Shown here one piece after another: positions 57,649 through 64,000 of a stretch of DNA of 64,000 nucleotides. Every line of letters starts with the position of its first letter. The stretch's first letter is position 1. The notes under the pieces are model-generated. The model had not been told where the DNA came from. It saw only the letters and a program-made list of their open reading frames with translations, and ran no database searches. A program made the position numbers and the translations under genes. The DNA comes from Spirochaetaceae bacterium (GTDB lineage Bacteria; Spirochaetota; Spirochaetia; Treponematales; Breznakiellaceae), in contig JAITKV010000048.1 in NCBI GenBank assembly GCA_031278215.1, positions 1 through 64,000 on the forward strand, written 5' to 3'.

Positions 57649-59105
57649 AAAAACTGGTTATATGCCGTCTATTGATGCTTCTAGAGGTCCTGGCGGCCCT
57701 GTCCATGGGGGCGCCCCTGTCCATGGCCATATTTTACGGAGAAGCCGCCATGGCAAAATCCTTTGGCCTTACTATGGCGGCGGTGCTGCTTTTAACCATG
57801 CCGGTCCTTATCGCCACCCGGAAGCAGCCCATACGCTTTGCCGCTTCCGACGGCTTTTTGCTGGTATTCCTTGCCTGGGTGGGAACATGCCTGCTTGGGG
57901 CCATTCCCTATTATATATCGGGACACATCCCCGGACTGGCGGACGCGGTGTATGAAAGCGTTTCTGGGTTTACGACCACCGGGGCATCGATCATACAGGA
58001 TCTGGAAAGCATGCCCCGGTCGTTGATCTTCTGGCGGGCCCAGACCCATTGGCTTGGGGGCATGGGAATGGTGGTTCTTACGGTGGCCCTGCTTCCGCTT
58101 TTGGGAGTGGGAGGGTTCCAGCTTCTTAAGGCGGAAACCACCGGGCCCGACAAGGATCGGATAACCCCCAAGATAACCGAAACGGCAAAAATTCTTTGGC
58201 TCATATATATTATCCTTACCGCGGCGGAAACCCTGCTGCTTATGTTGGCGGGAATGGATTTATTTGATGCGGTGGTGCATGCCTTTTCCACCATGGCCAC
58301 CGGAGGCTTTAGCTCCCGGAACAACAGTATTGCCTATTATAATTCACCCCTCATCGAATGGATTATCATTATCTTTATGATCATCGCAGGATGCAACTTT
58401 TCCATGCTATACCGGCTGCTCCAAAGAAAATTTCGGGAAGTGTACTACAATAGCGAAATACGGGGGTATGTTCTTATCATCTTTGCCGCGGCGGCCGTTA
58501 TTGCCTTTTCTTTAATTTCAAACAGCCGCTTAGAAGAAGAAAACCTTTCCCCGGGTACCGGCATACGGCGGGCGTTTTTTTACACCGCCTCCATACTAAC
58601 CACCACGGGCTTTTCCGCCGCCGCCCATAATTTGTGGCCCCCCCTGGCTCAAGGGATATTGGTTATCCTGATGTTTATCGGCGGCTGTTCCGGTTCCACC
58701 GCGGGCGGCGTCAAGGTAATACGGTATGTGGTTCTTTTTAAACAGTCAAAAAACGAATTAAAAAAGATCATCTACCCCAGGGGGGTGTTTTCGGTCCGGC
58801 TTAACAACAAGGTGGGCCGCAAAGACGTGGTCTACGGCGTGGCAGGATTTATCTTTTTATACCTTAGTATGATAGCCCTGGGGTCCCTGGTGGCCGCCGG
58901 CGCCGGCGTGGATTTTTTTTCATCCCTTAATCTTTCCCTGCTTAGCCTTGGCAACATAGGGCTGGGTCTAGGCAGCCTGGAATCCCCCGCGGTTTTTCAA
59001 GCCCTTCCCGCTTATGTAAAATGGTTCTTTTCTTTTCTTATGATCGCCGGCAGGCTGGAACTGTGGGCGGCCTTTGTGTTCCTGTCCACCGATTATTGGC
59101 GTTAG
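57645..59105 (+). CDS. trkH: Potassium uptake membrane protein TrkH
   Basis: The 486-residue protein has about ten helices and the four selectivity-filter-like loops of the Trk/Ktr/HKT family, for example ESVSGFTTTGASII, FSTMATGGFSSRN, TASILTTTGFSAAA and LSLGNIGLGLGS. It moves K+ (possibly with Na+ or H+) under control of TrkA. Its ATG overlaps the trkA stop (ATGA), so the two are translated together. The modular repeat copy B begins 8 nt after its stop. Confidence 0.95.
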   Translation: MKKLVICRLLMLLEVLAALSMGAPLSMAIFYGEAAMAKSFGLTMAAVLLLTMPVLIATRKQPIRFAASDGFLLVFLAWVGTCLLGAIPYYISGHIPGLADAVYESVSGFTTTGASIIQDLESMPRSLIFWRAQTHWLGGMGMVVLTVALLPLLGVGGFQLLKAETTGPDKDRITPKITETAKILWLIYIILTAAETLLLMLAGMDLFDAVVHAFSTMATGGFSSRNNSIAYYNSPLIEWIIIIFMIIAGCNFSMLYRLLQRKFREVYYNSEIRGYVLIIFAAAAVIAFSLISNSRLEEENLSPGTGIRRAFFYTASILTTTGFSAAAHNLWPPLAQGILVILMFIGGCSGSTAGGVKVIRYVVLFKQSKNELKKIIYPRGVFSVRLNNKVGRKDVVYGVAGFIFLYLSMIALGSLVAAGAGVDFFSSLNLSLLSLGNIGLGLGSLESPAVFQALPAYVKWFFSFLMIAGRLELWAAFVFLSTDYWR

Positions 59106-59113
59106 GCGGATAT

Positions 59114-59223
59114 TATTCCCTGACAATTTAAAATTGTCAGGGCGCTCCGATTGTAATTGCTTGTTAGGCAAAGAATTAGCTAACCCCTTGCCTGACAAAC
59201 CAAAATCTATTGTGTATAAAAAA
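59114..59223. repeat. Modular palindromic repeat, copy B
   Basis: It carries the same modules as copy A at 2176: hairpin CCCTGACAATTT / AAATTGTCAGGG, linker CCGATTGTAATT, second hairpin (TTGTTAGGCAAAGAATTAGC and CCCCTTGCCTGACAA) and tail CCAAAATCTATTGTGTATAA. The second hairpin carries mismatches not seen in copy A. It lies between the converging trkH and gguB genes. Confidence 0.7.
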
Positions 59224-59252
59224 CTCCGGAAGCCCCGGCGGGGCCTCCGGAG
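59215..59252 (-). terminator. Terminator of the sugar ABC operon
   Basis: On the minus strand CTCCGGAGGCCCCG / CGGGGCTTCCGGAG form a long GC stem followed by TTTTTT, which overlaps the tail of repeat copy B. It lies 44 nt after the gguB stop at 59296. Confidence 0.8.
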
Positions 59253-59295
59253 AGGCCGGGAGAAGAACCTTCGCAACGAATCAATCCGCCGCCTA

Positions 59296-60495
59296 TCAAC
59301 CCAAGCCGGCTTTACGGCGGGTGTAGACATCGTAGTACACCGCAAAGAGCAGAATCAAGGCCTTAACGACGTACTGGTAATGGGTTCCCAGGTTCATCAA
59401 GAACATACCGTTGTTGATTGCCGACATTACCAGTCCGCCCACAATAACCCCGATAATCGAACCAATGCCGCCGGAGGCAGAAACGCCGCCGATATAACAG
59501 GCCGCAATGGCGTCCATTTCAAACATATTGCCGGCCTGGGGAAGGGCGCTGTTCATATACCCGGTGGAAACCACCGCCGCCAGGCCGCTTAAACTGCCCA
59601 TGATGCAAAATACAACAAAGACAATAAATTCGGAGTTAATGCCGGAAAGCTTGGCCGACCGTGCATTGCCCCCCACCGCATAGATGTACCTTCCCAACAC
59701 CGTGTTGTTCATAATAAAATGGAAAACGCTTATGGTTATTCCCAGCACTATTGCAATAATGGGAAGGCCCCGGTAACTTGCAAACCGGTCCGCCAAAACT
59801 ATGGCAACAATGCTGATAATACCAAGCTTTAGCGCAAAGAACACAAAGGGGGAAACCTCAAAATTATTGGCAATTTTTTTCTGCCGGCTTAAAAATTCCG
59901 AAGCCCAATAAACCACAAGCAGAATCAGCACCATTACAAAGGCCGCAGGATACCGGCCAAAAGCGATGGGCTCCAGGTGCAGGAGCTCGTCCACGGTGCC
60001 GGTAGAAAAATACGAATACCCGTCGTCTATAAAGCTTACGGGGTTTACGTCCGTCACAATATAGGTAAGGCCTCGAAATAACATCATCCCCGCCAAGGTA
60101 ACGATAAAGGCCGGTATTTTGGGATACGCAATAAACCATCCCTGGAAGGCCCCTATCCCAAGGCCCATCAGTAAAGCGCTTACCACCGTCAAGGGCATTC
60201 CTATTCCGGTGTTGTAAACAAAAGCGCTTAGGGCCCCCACAAAGGCGCAGACGGAACCTACGGAAAGGTCAATGCCCAAAATAATAATACATTGGACCAT
60301 CCCCGTGGCCAGGATAAGCACATAACTGTATTGGAAAAAAATGTTGGTAATATTCCGGCCGCTAAAATTTCGCCAGTTCGCCAGGGGGCCAAAGATCAAC
60401 ATAATAAGCCCCAGCATAATAAACATCGAATAATTCCGTATGTTATTTCTGATCAGCGTTCGAGAATTAACCGTATGAATAACTTTGCCGCTCAT
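59296..60495 (-). CDS. gguB: Multiple-sugar ABC transporter permease (GguB-like)
   Basis: The 399-residue inner-membrane permease of the XylH/RbsC/GguB type has about ten helices, with ILGIDLSVGSVCAFVGALSA, PAFIVTLAGMMLFRGL and GRYIYAVGGNARSAKLSGIN as family signatures. The length and match favour GguB, the partner of ChvE and GguA. It imports sugars such as galactose, arabinose, xylose or glucose bound by ChvE-like proteins. It follows gguA by 15 nt and ends before a strong terminator. Confidence 0.9.
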   Translation of the reverse strand: MSGKVIHTVNSRTLIRNNIRNYSMFIMLGLIMLIFGPLANWRNFSGRNITNIFFQYSYVLILATGMVQCIIILGIDLSVGSVCAFVGALSAFVYNTGIGMPLTVVSALLMGLGIGAFQGWFIAYPKIPAFIVTLAGMMLFRGLTYIVTDVNPVSFIDDGYSYFSTGTVDELLHLEPIAFGRYPAAFVMVLILLVVYWASEFLSRQKKIANNFEVSPFVFFALKLGIISIVAIVLADRFASYRGLPIIAIVLGITISVFHFIMNNTVLGRYIYAVGGNARSAKLSGINSEFIVFVVFCIMGSLSGLAAVVSTGYMNSALPQAGNMFEMDAIAACYIGGVSASGGIGSIIGVIVGGLVMSAINNGMFLMNLGTHYQYVVKALILLFAVYYDVYTRRKAGLG

Positions 60496-60510
60496 AAGCT
60501 CTCCTTGTTT

Positions 60511-62034
60511 TTAGCCGACCAATGCCATGTGCATGATCTTTTCTTGGCTTGCCTCATCATGGGTCAGCACACCCTTAATTTTTCCTTCGTTCATAACATA
60601 GATCCGGTCTGCCATTCCCAGGGCCTCGGGCAGTTCGGAACTGACCATGATAACACTCTTTCCGGTGGCCACCAGATCGTTTAGGATGTTGTAGATTTCC
60701 GTCTTGGCCCCCACATCAATACCCCTGGTGGGTTCGTCTACTATAAAGATATCCGGGTTAACAGCCAGGGTCCGGCTTACCACCACCTTTTGCTGGTTCC
60801 CCCCGGAAAGGTTTCTGGCCGGCTGGTTAATCGACGGGGTTCTAATATTAAGGCCCTGGCGGTATTTTTCTGCCAGCATAATTTCTTTCCGGGTATTGAT
60901 AATCCCAAACCGGGAAACCTGTTCAAGGCTGGAATTAGAAATATTGGTCTTTATGTCCTGTATAAGAATAAGCCCCAGCCCTTTGCGGTCTTCGGAAATA
61001 TACCCCAGCCCCGACTTCATGGCCGCCTTGCTTGAGTTAAGTTCCACCCGCTTTCCCTTAATATAAAGTTCCCCTTCGCTGCGGTACCCGTAGGACTTGC
61101 CAAAAAGGCTCATCATTAGCTCCGTCCGTCCTGCGCCCATGGGGCCGCAGAAGGCAAGGATCTCCCCCTTTTTAAGGAAAAAGGACACGTCATCCACCAC
61201 CTTAATGGCATGGTATTCGGGGTGATATACCGACCAATTCTTAACCTCCATGATCGTATCTCCCGGTTTGTTTTTCCGTTCCGGAAAGCGGTGGGTAAGA
61301 TCCCGGCCCACCATATCGCGAATAATTCTAACTTCGGTAAGGTTTTCTTCTTTAACGTTATAACTGCAAATCGACCTGCCGTCCCGCAAAACCGTTACGG
61401 TATCCGCCACCTTTAGGATCTCGTTCAATTTATGGGAGATCATAACGCAGGTAATCCCCTGCTGTTTAAATTCTAGAATAAGCTTAAGAAGCTTTTCGCT
61501 TTCATCGTCATTAAGAGAAGAGGTGGGTTCGTCCAGAATCAGCAGGTCCACTTTCTTGGAAAGGGCTCTGGCAATTTCTACCAGTTGCTGCTTTCCAACC
61601 CCCAGTTTGCTTACCATGGTTTCCGGCGGCTCGTGCAGCCCCACCTGGTTAAGATATTTTTTTGACTCCGTAATATAATAATTCCAGTTGATGATGCCAA
61701 ATTTGGTCTCCATGTGGCCCAGAAAGATATTTTCATAGATAGAAAGATAGGGGCTTAGGGCCAGTTCCTGATGGATTATGGCAAGCCCTTCTTTTTCACT
61801 ATCCTTAACGCTATGGTAGTTTGTTTCCTTGCCCTTATAAAAAACCTTTCCCCGGTAATCCCCCTTGGGGTAAACGCCGGAGATAACGCTCATTAAGGTG
61901 GACTTCCCTGCGCCGTTTTCGCCGCATAAAGAATGGATTTTTCCCTTTTCTATCTTTAGCGAAATATCATCCAATGCCCGGACCCCGGGAAAATCTTTGG
62001 TTAAATTTTCAATTTCCAGTATGTAATTACTCAT
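60511..62034 (-). CDS. gguA: Multiple-sugar ABC transporter ATPase (GguA-like)
   Basis: The 507-residue protein contains two ABC domains. The first has Walker A GENGAGKST and Walker B LLILDEPTSSLN. The second has a degenerate Walker A, GPMGAGRTE, a signature LSGGNQQKVVVSRTL and Walker B FIVDEPTRGIDVGAKTEIY. This is the usual arrangement of carbohydrate importers of the RbsA/XylG/GguA class. The ATG at 62034 (MSNYILEIENLTKDF) is the family start; the longer ORF to 62100 is excluded because it runs into the 62-kb repeats. A GGGCGGG lies upstream. Confidence 0.93.
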   Translation of the reverse strand: MSNYILEIENLTKDFPGVRALDDISLKIEKGKIHSLCGENGAGKSTLMSVISGVYPKGDYRGKVFYKGKETNYHSVKDSEKEGLAIIHQELALSPYLSIYENIFLGHMETKFGIINWNYYITESKKYLNQVGLHEPPETMVSKLGVGKQQLVEIARALSKKVDLLILDEPTSSLNDDESEKLLKLILEFKQQGITCVMISHKLNEILKVADTVTVLRDGRSICSYNVKEENLTEVRIIRDMVGRDLTHRFPERKNKPGDTIMEVKNWSVYHPEYHAIKVVDDVSFFLKKGEILAFCGPMGAGRTELMMSLFGKSYGYRSEGELYIKGKRVELNSSKAAMKSGLGYISEDRKGLGLILIQDIKTNISNSSLEQVSRFGIINTRKEIMLAEKYRQGLNIRTPSINQPARNLSGGNQQKVVVSRTLAVNPDIFIVDEPTRGIDVGAKTEIYNILNDLVATGKSVIMVSSELPEALGMADRIYVMNEGKIKGVLTHDEASQEKIMHMALVG

Positions 62035-62074
62035 AACCCGCCCTTTTGCTATAAATACATTTTCCCGCCCCGCA

Positions 62075-62140
62075 GGCCCGCCCACGCGGACCCGCCACAC
62101 GCGGACCCGCCACCGCGGGAAGCCGCAGGGCTTTCCCGCG
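62075..62140. repeat. Tandem repeat and GC hairpin upstream of gguA
   Basis: CACGCGGACCCGCC occurs twice, followed by CCGCGGGAAGCC and GGCTTTCCCGCG, which form a strong stem. It lies between chvE and gguA on the transcript and could protect the chvE mRNA end or reduce read-through. Confidence 0.6.
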
Positions 62141-62171
62141 TAAAGAAAAGGCGGGAGAAAGAACCCCCGCC
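62141..62171 (-). terminator. Terminator after chvE
   Basis: On the minus strand GGCGGGGG-TTCTTT-CTCCCGCC is followed by TTTTCTTT. It begins 14 nt after the chvE stop. Partial termination here would give more binding protein than ATPase and permease. Confidence 0.8.
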
Positions 62172-62184
62172 TTAATAAGAGATG

Positions 62185-63294
62185 TTACCTTGCCGTGATC
62201 CGTGCAGCCTGAGCAGCATCGTAGAAACCCGCGTTTACGGGAACCCGGATATTGCTCTTGGTAACCAAAATAGGATCGAGCAGATAGGTGTTAACCACCT
62301 TGCGGCCCGTGTCGCCGATTTTGGCAAGGTCTCCGGAGGCAAGCACCGCGCCGGGGATCCGGACGGGGCGGCCCTTAAGGACCTGATCGGCCAAAAGGAT
62401 GGCGGCTTCTGCCAGTTTAGTGGTGTCTTTGAATACCGTGCTGGTTTGTTCGCCGTTCTTAATGGAGATCATGGAATCAAATTCCGCATCCTGGCCGGTT
62501 ACTGCAGGAAGCTTTGTCCGGTATTTGGCATCGGCCTTGCAGGCTTCGATGATTGCCCGGGCCAGGGTGTCGTTGGGGGCCAGAACCGCATCCAGGGTTA
62601 CGGTCCGGGCGTCGTTGCTCAGCAGGTTTTCCATCCTGGTCTTGGCGATGGGGGCCTGCCAGTTTTCGGTGGCGATCCTCTGGAAATTGGCCCTGTCGGC
62701 GGAAGTCCGGGGATAGGGGCCCACTACTTTAAGAACGCCCTTGTCGATGTAGGGGTTAAGAACGCTCATGGCGCCATCGAAGAAGAAGAAGGCATTCCCA
62801 TCGGTGGGGGATCCGGCAAAGAGGGTAACGTATTTAGGAGCGGCGGCGGTGGCGGATTTAAGGTTCAGGGCGCTTTCAATACTCTGGCCCTGAAGCTGTC
62901 CAACCTTAAAGTTGTTAAAGGTGATAAAATAATCGTAATCCGCGGAGTTGGGAATAATCCGGTCATAGGCTATAACAATTACTTTGTCCCGGGCTGCTTC
63001 GGCGATAACCGAGCGGACACCGTCGTTAATGCACCCTACCACCAAGGCCTTGGCGCCCTGGGTTAGGAAGCTTTGGATTTGCTGGTTCTGCTGGGCCTGT
63101 TCGGCGTTGCCCCACTGGACCTCCGCCCGGTATCCCGCTTTTTCAGCAAAAGTCTTAAGAGAATTGCCGTCTTTTACCCAGCGCTGAACATGGGTTTCGG
63201 GCATGGCAATGCCGATTAAAGTCCTGTTCCGTTGGGCAAAACCGAAGCTTGCCGCAACGGCAAGGATCAGCAGTACAAGAGCAATCTTTTTCAT
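62185..63294 (-). CDS. chvE: Multiple-sugar-binding periplasmic protein (ChvE-like)
   Basis: The 369-residue precursor has the signal MKKIALVLLILAVAASFGFA, cleaved near residue 20. The mature protein is a sugar-binding type I periplasmic protein of the ChvE group: IGIAMPETHVQRWVKDGNSL, QIQSFLTQGAKALVVGCIND, VIAYDRIIPNSADYDYFITF and LPAVTGQDAEFDSMISIKNG. GGAGG lies 6 nt before the ATG at 63294. It is the first gene of chvE-gguA-gguB. Relatives bind galactose, glucose, arabinose and xylose, and also signal to sensors. Confidence 0.92.
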   Translation of the reverse strand: MKKIALVLLILAVAASFGFAQRNRTLIGIAMPETHVQRWVKDGNSLKTFAEKAGYRAEVQWGNAEQAQQNQQIQSFLTQGAKALVVGCINDGVRSVIAEAARDKVIVIAYDRIIPNSADYDYFITFNNFKVGQLQGQSIESALNLKSATAAAPKYVTLFAGSPTDGNAFFFFDGAMSVLNPYIDKGVLKVVGPYPRTSADRANFQRIATENWQAPIAKTRMENLLSNDARTVTLDAVLAPNDTLARAIIEACKADAKYRTKLPAVTGQDAEFDSMISIKNGEQTSTVFKDTTKLAEAAILLADQVLKGRPVRIPGAVLASGDLAKIGDTGRKVVNTYLLDPILVTKSNIRVPVNAGFYDAAQAARITAR

Positions 63295-63333
63295 ATTTTC
63301 CTCCATAAAAAATAGAATAGGATAGATGCCCTA

Positions 63334-63362
63334 CGGTATACCGCTTTCGTTCCTAAAGGAAC
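63334..63362. promoter_or_regulatory. Candidate operators upstream of chvE
   Basis: CGGTATACCG (63334-63343) is a perfect 10-bp palindrome, and GTTCCTAAAGGAAC (63349-63362) has 6-bp arms around AA. Both lie 40-70 nt before the chvE start, where a repressor or activator would be expected. No specific regulator is identified. Confidence 0.4.
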
Positions 63363-63462
63363 CGTATTTTCTTTACAAAAATCTGGATTTTTTCTATGCT
63401 GCCCGTACCGCCCTGGGCAAAAGACGCCAAAGAGGAATTTTTTAACGTTAAGATTTTCCCCT

Positions 63463-64000
63463 TTATGGGGCGCCGATATTGCGGAATACGTCTTCCCGGG
63501 AATGAAAGCCGTCCCGGATTATTATGTCGATATTTTCTTTGTAAATAGCCGTAGATTTTTGCAAATAAGAAGGTATCATGGTCCCGCTTTGATTGTCCAT
63601 CATGATGTCCGGGGAAGGAATCTCCACCTGCTTTATTCCGCGGGATTTCTGGACCAGGGCTACCGCCAGACGGGCCGCCCTAACCCCCAGGCTTCCAATG
63701 GGTTTGTAGACCGTCATAAGCTGGGTGCCCTCCACAATGCGCTGACAGCCGCTTAGTTCCGCATCCTGGCCTACCACCGCAATTTTTCCCGCCAGGCGGC
63801 GTTCCGACAAAAGCCGGATAGCCGCGCCGGCAATGGCGTCGTTGGCGCAGACTATGGCGTCAAAATTTGTGGTTTCGTTAAATATAAGCCCGATTTTTTC
63901 CAGCGCTTCATCGGAACTCCACTCTTCCAGCCATATTTCCCGCTCTATCCGCACGGCGCCGGAATTAATAAGGGGAGTGATGATCTCGTAAAACCCGGCG
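63463..64000 (-). CDS. Sugar-binding periplasmic protein (XylF-like), 5' end outside window
   Basis: The C-terminal 178 or so residues are present and the frame remains open to the window edge (EIITPLINSGAVRIEREIWL before the ORF-track start). Motifs FDAIVCANDAIAGAAIRLLS, AVVGQDAELSGCQRIVEGTQ and LMTVYKPIGSLGVRAARLAV are close to the C-terminal half of XylF-type and other sugar-binding proteins. The end after residue SGTMIPSYLQ carries an extra tail. It may be a second binding protein or a sensor subunit for the adjacent ChvE-GguAB transporter. The ORF-track start at 63954 is internal. Confidence 0.8.
   Translation of the reverse strand, partial: AGFYEIITPLINSGAVRIEREIWLEEWSSDEALEKIGLIFNETTNFDAIVCANDAIAGAAIRLLSERRLAGKIAVVGQDAELSGCQRIVEGTQLMTVYKPIGSLGVRAARLAVALVQKSRGIKQVEIPSPDIMMDNQSGTMIPSYLQKSTAIYKENIDIIIRDGFHSREDVFRNIGAP

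Noticed and set aside
62182-63066. 294-codon plus-strand ORF
   Set aside because: It is antisense to chvE and has no family match.
1-64000. tRNA, rRNA, tmRNA or RNase P RNA genes
   Set aside because: I saw no cloverleaf-like sequence with CCA or T-loop motifs and no conserved rRNA segments in the intergenic regions.

Overview
This window looks like a chromosomal segment of a spirochaete, most likely a Treponema of the termite-gut type. This is inferred from gene content and overall style: a GC-rich chromosome, many lipoproteins, MalT-type LuxR regulators, ChvE/GguAB-type sugar uptake, thyX in place of a visible thyA, a FapA (DUF342) protein, and MurA with Asp in place of the catalytic Cys. 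No rRNA, tRNA or CRISPR array was seen.

Layout. 1-1.4 kb is an AT-rich accessory island: a frameshifted HigB-like toxin, a cut-off HigA-like antitoxin, a cut-off HepT and an MntA-like nucleotidyltransferase, flanked by two attC-like candidates. 1.4-2.7 kb holds a duplicated-domain lipoprotein, a modular palindromic repeat and a broken beta-barrel fragment. 2.7-9.9 kb is a phosphorus-uptake block: a phosphonate-type ABC transporter (phnD-C-E-E), a large LuxR/MalT-type regulator and a PstS-like binding protein. 10-13.7 kb has AmrS, unknown proteins, two lipoproteins and uppP. 13.7-17.7 kb is grpE-dnaK-dnaJ. 17.9-24 kb has a DUF2156 protein, pepT, a PlsC-like acyltransferase, a secreted nuclease, thrC and a lone receiver protein. 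24.1-29.6 kb is a membrane protein/MinD-like ATPase/FapA/lgt operon. 29.8-34.8 kb has thyX, a sugar nucleotidyltransferase, a LUD protein, an EamA exporter and murA. 34.8-38.3 kb is an unrecognised three-gene membrane operon ending in a membrane J-protein. A 750-bp non-coding stretch full of hairpins follows. 39-49.9 kb carries a STAS/zinc-ribbon protein, an SDR, TrmJ-like and RsmE methyltransferases, a WecG-like protein, a Ctp protease, a receiver/HATPase/cNMP-binding hybrid, an M16 peptidase and a DHH phosphoesterase. 49.9-59.1 kb has a very large TPR protein with a Pro-rich tail, a membrane-anchored solute-binding protein, aroA and trkA-trkH. 59.3-64 kb is a ChvE-GguAB sugar ABC system with a second, partial sugar-binding gene at the window edge.

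The observation I consider most worth following is promoter architecture. At about fourteen genes a sigma70-type -10 hexamer ends 5-8 nt (most often 6) before the start codon, with no Shine-Dalgarno sequence. This places the transcription start at or next to the A of ATG, so these mRNAs would be leaderless. Two divergent gene pairs are only 37 and 48 bp apart and have such a -10 for both genes. Other genes here (phnD, dnaK, the DHH gene, the LUD gene, chvE) have normal leaders with a clear Shine-Dalgarno sequence, so two modes of initiation seem to coexist. A second notable signal is a family of modular palindromic repeats (full copies at 2.2 and 59.1 kb, fragments at 38.5-38.8 kb).
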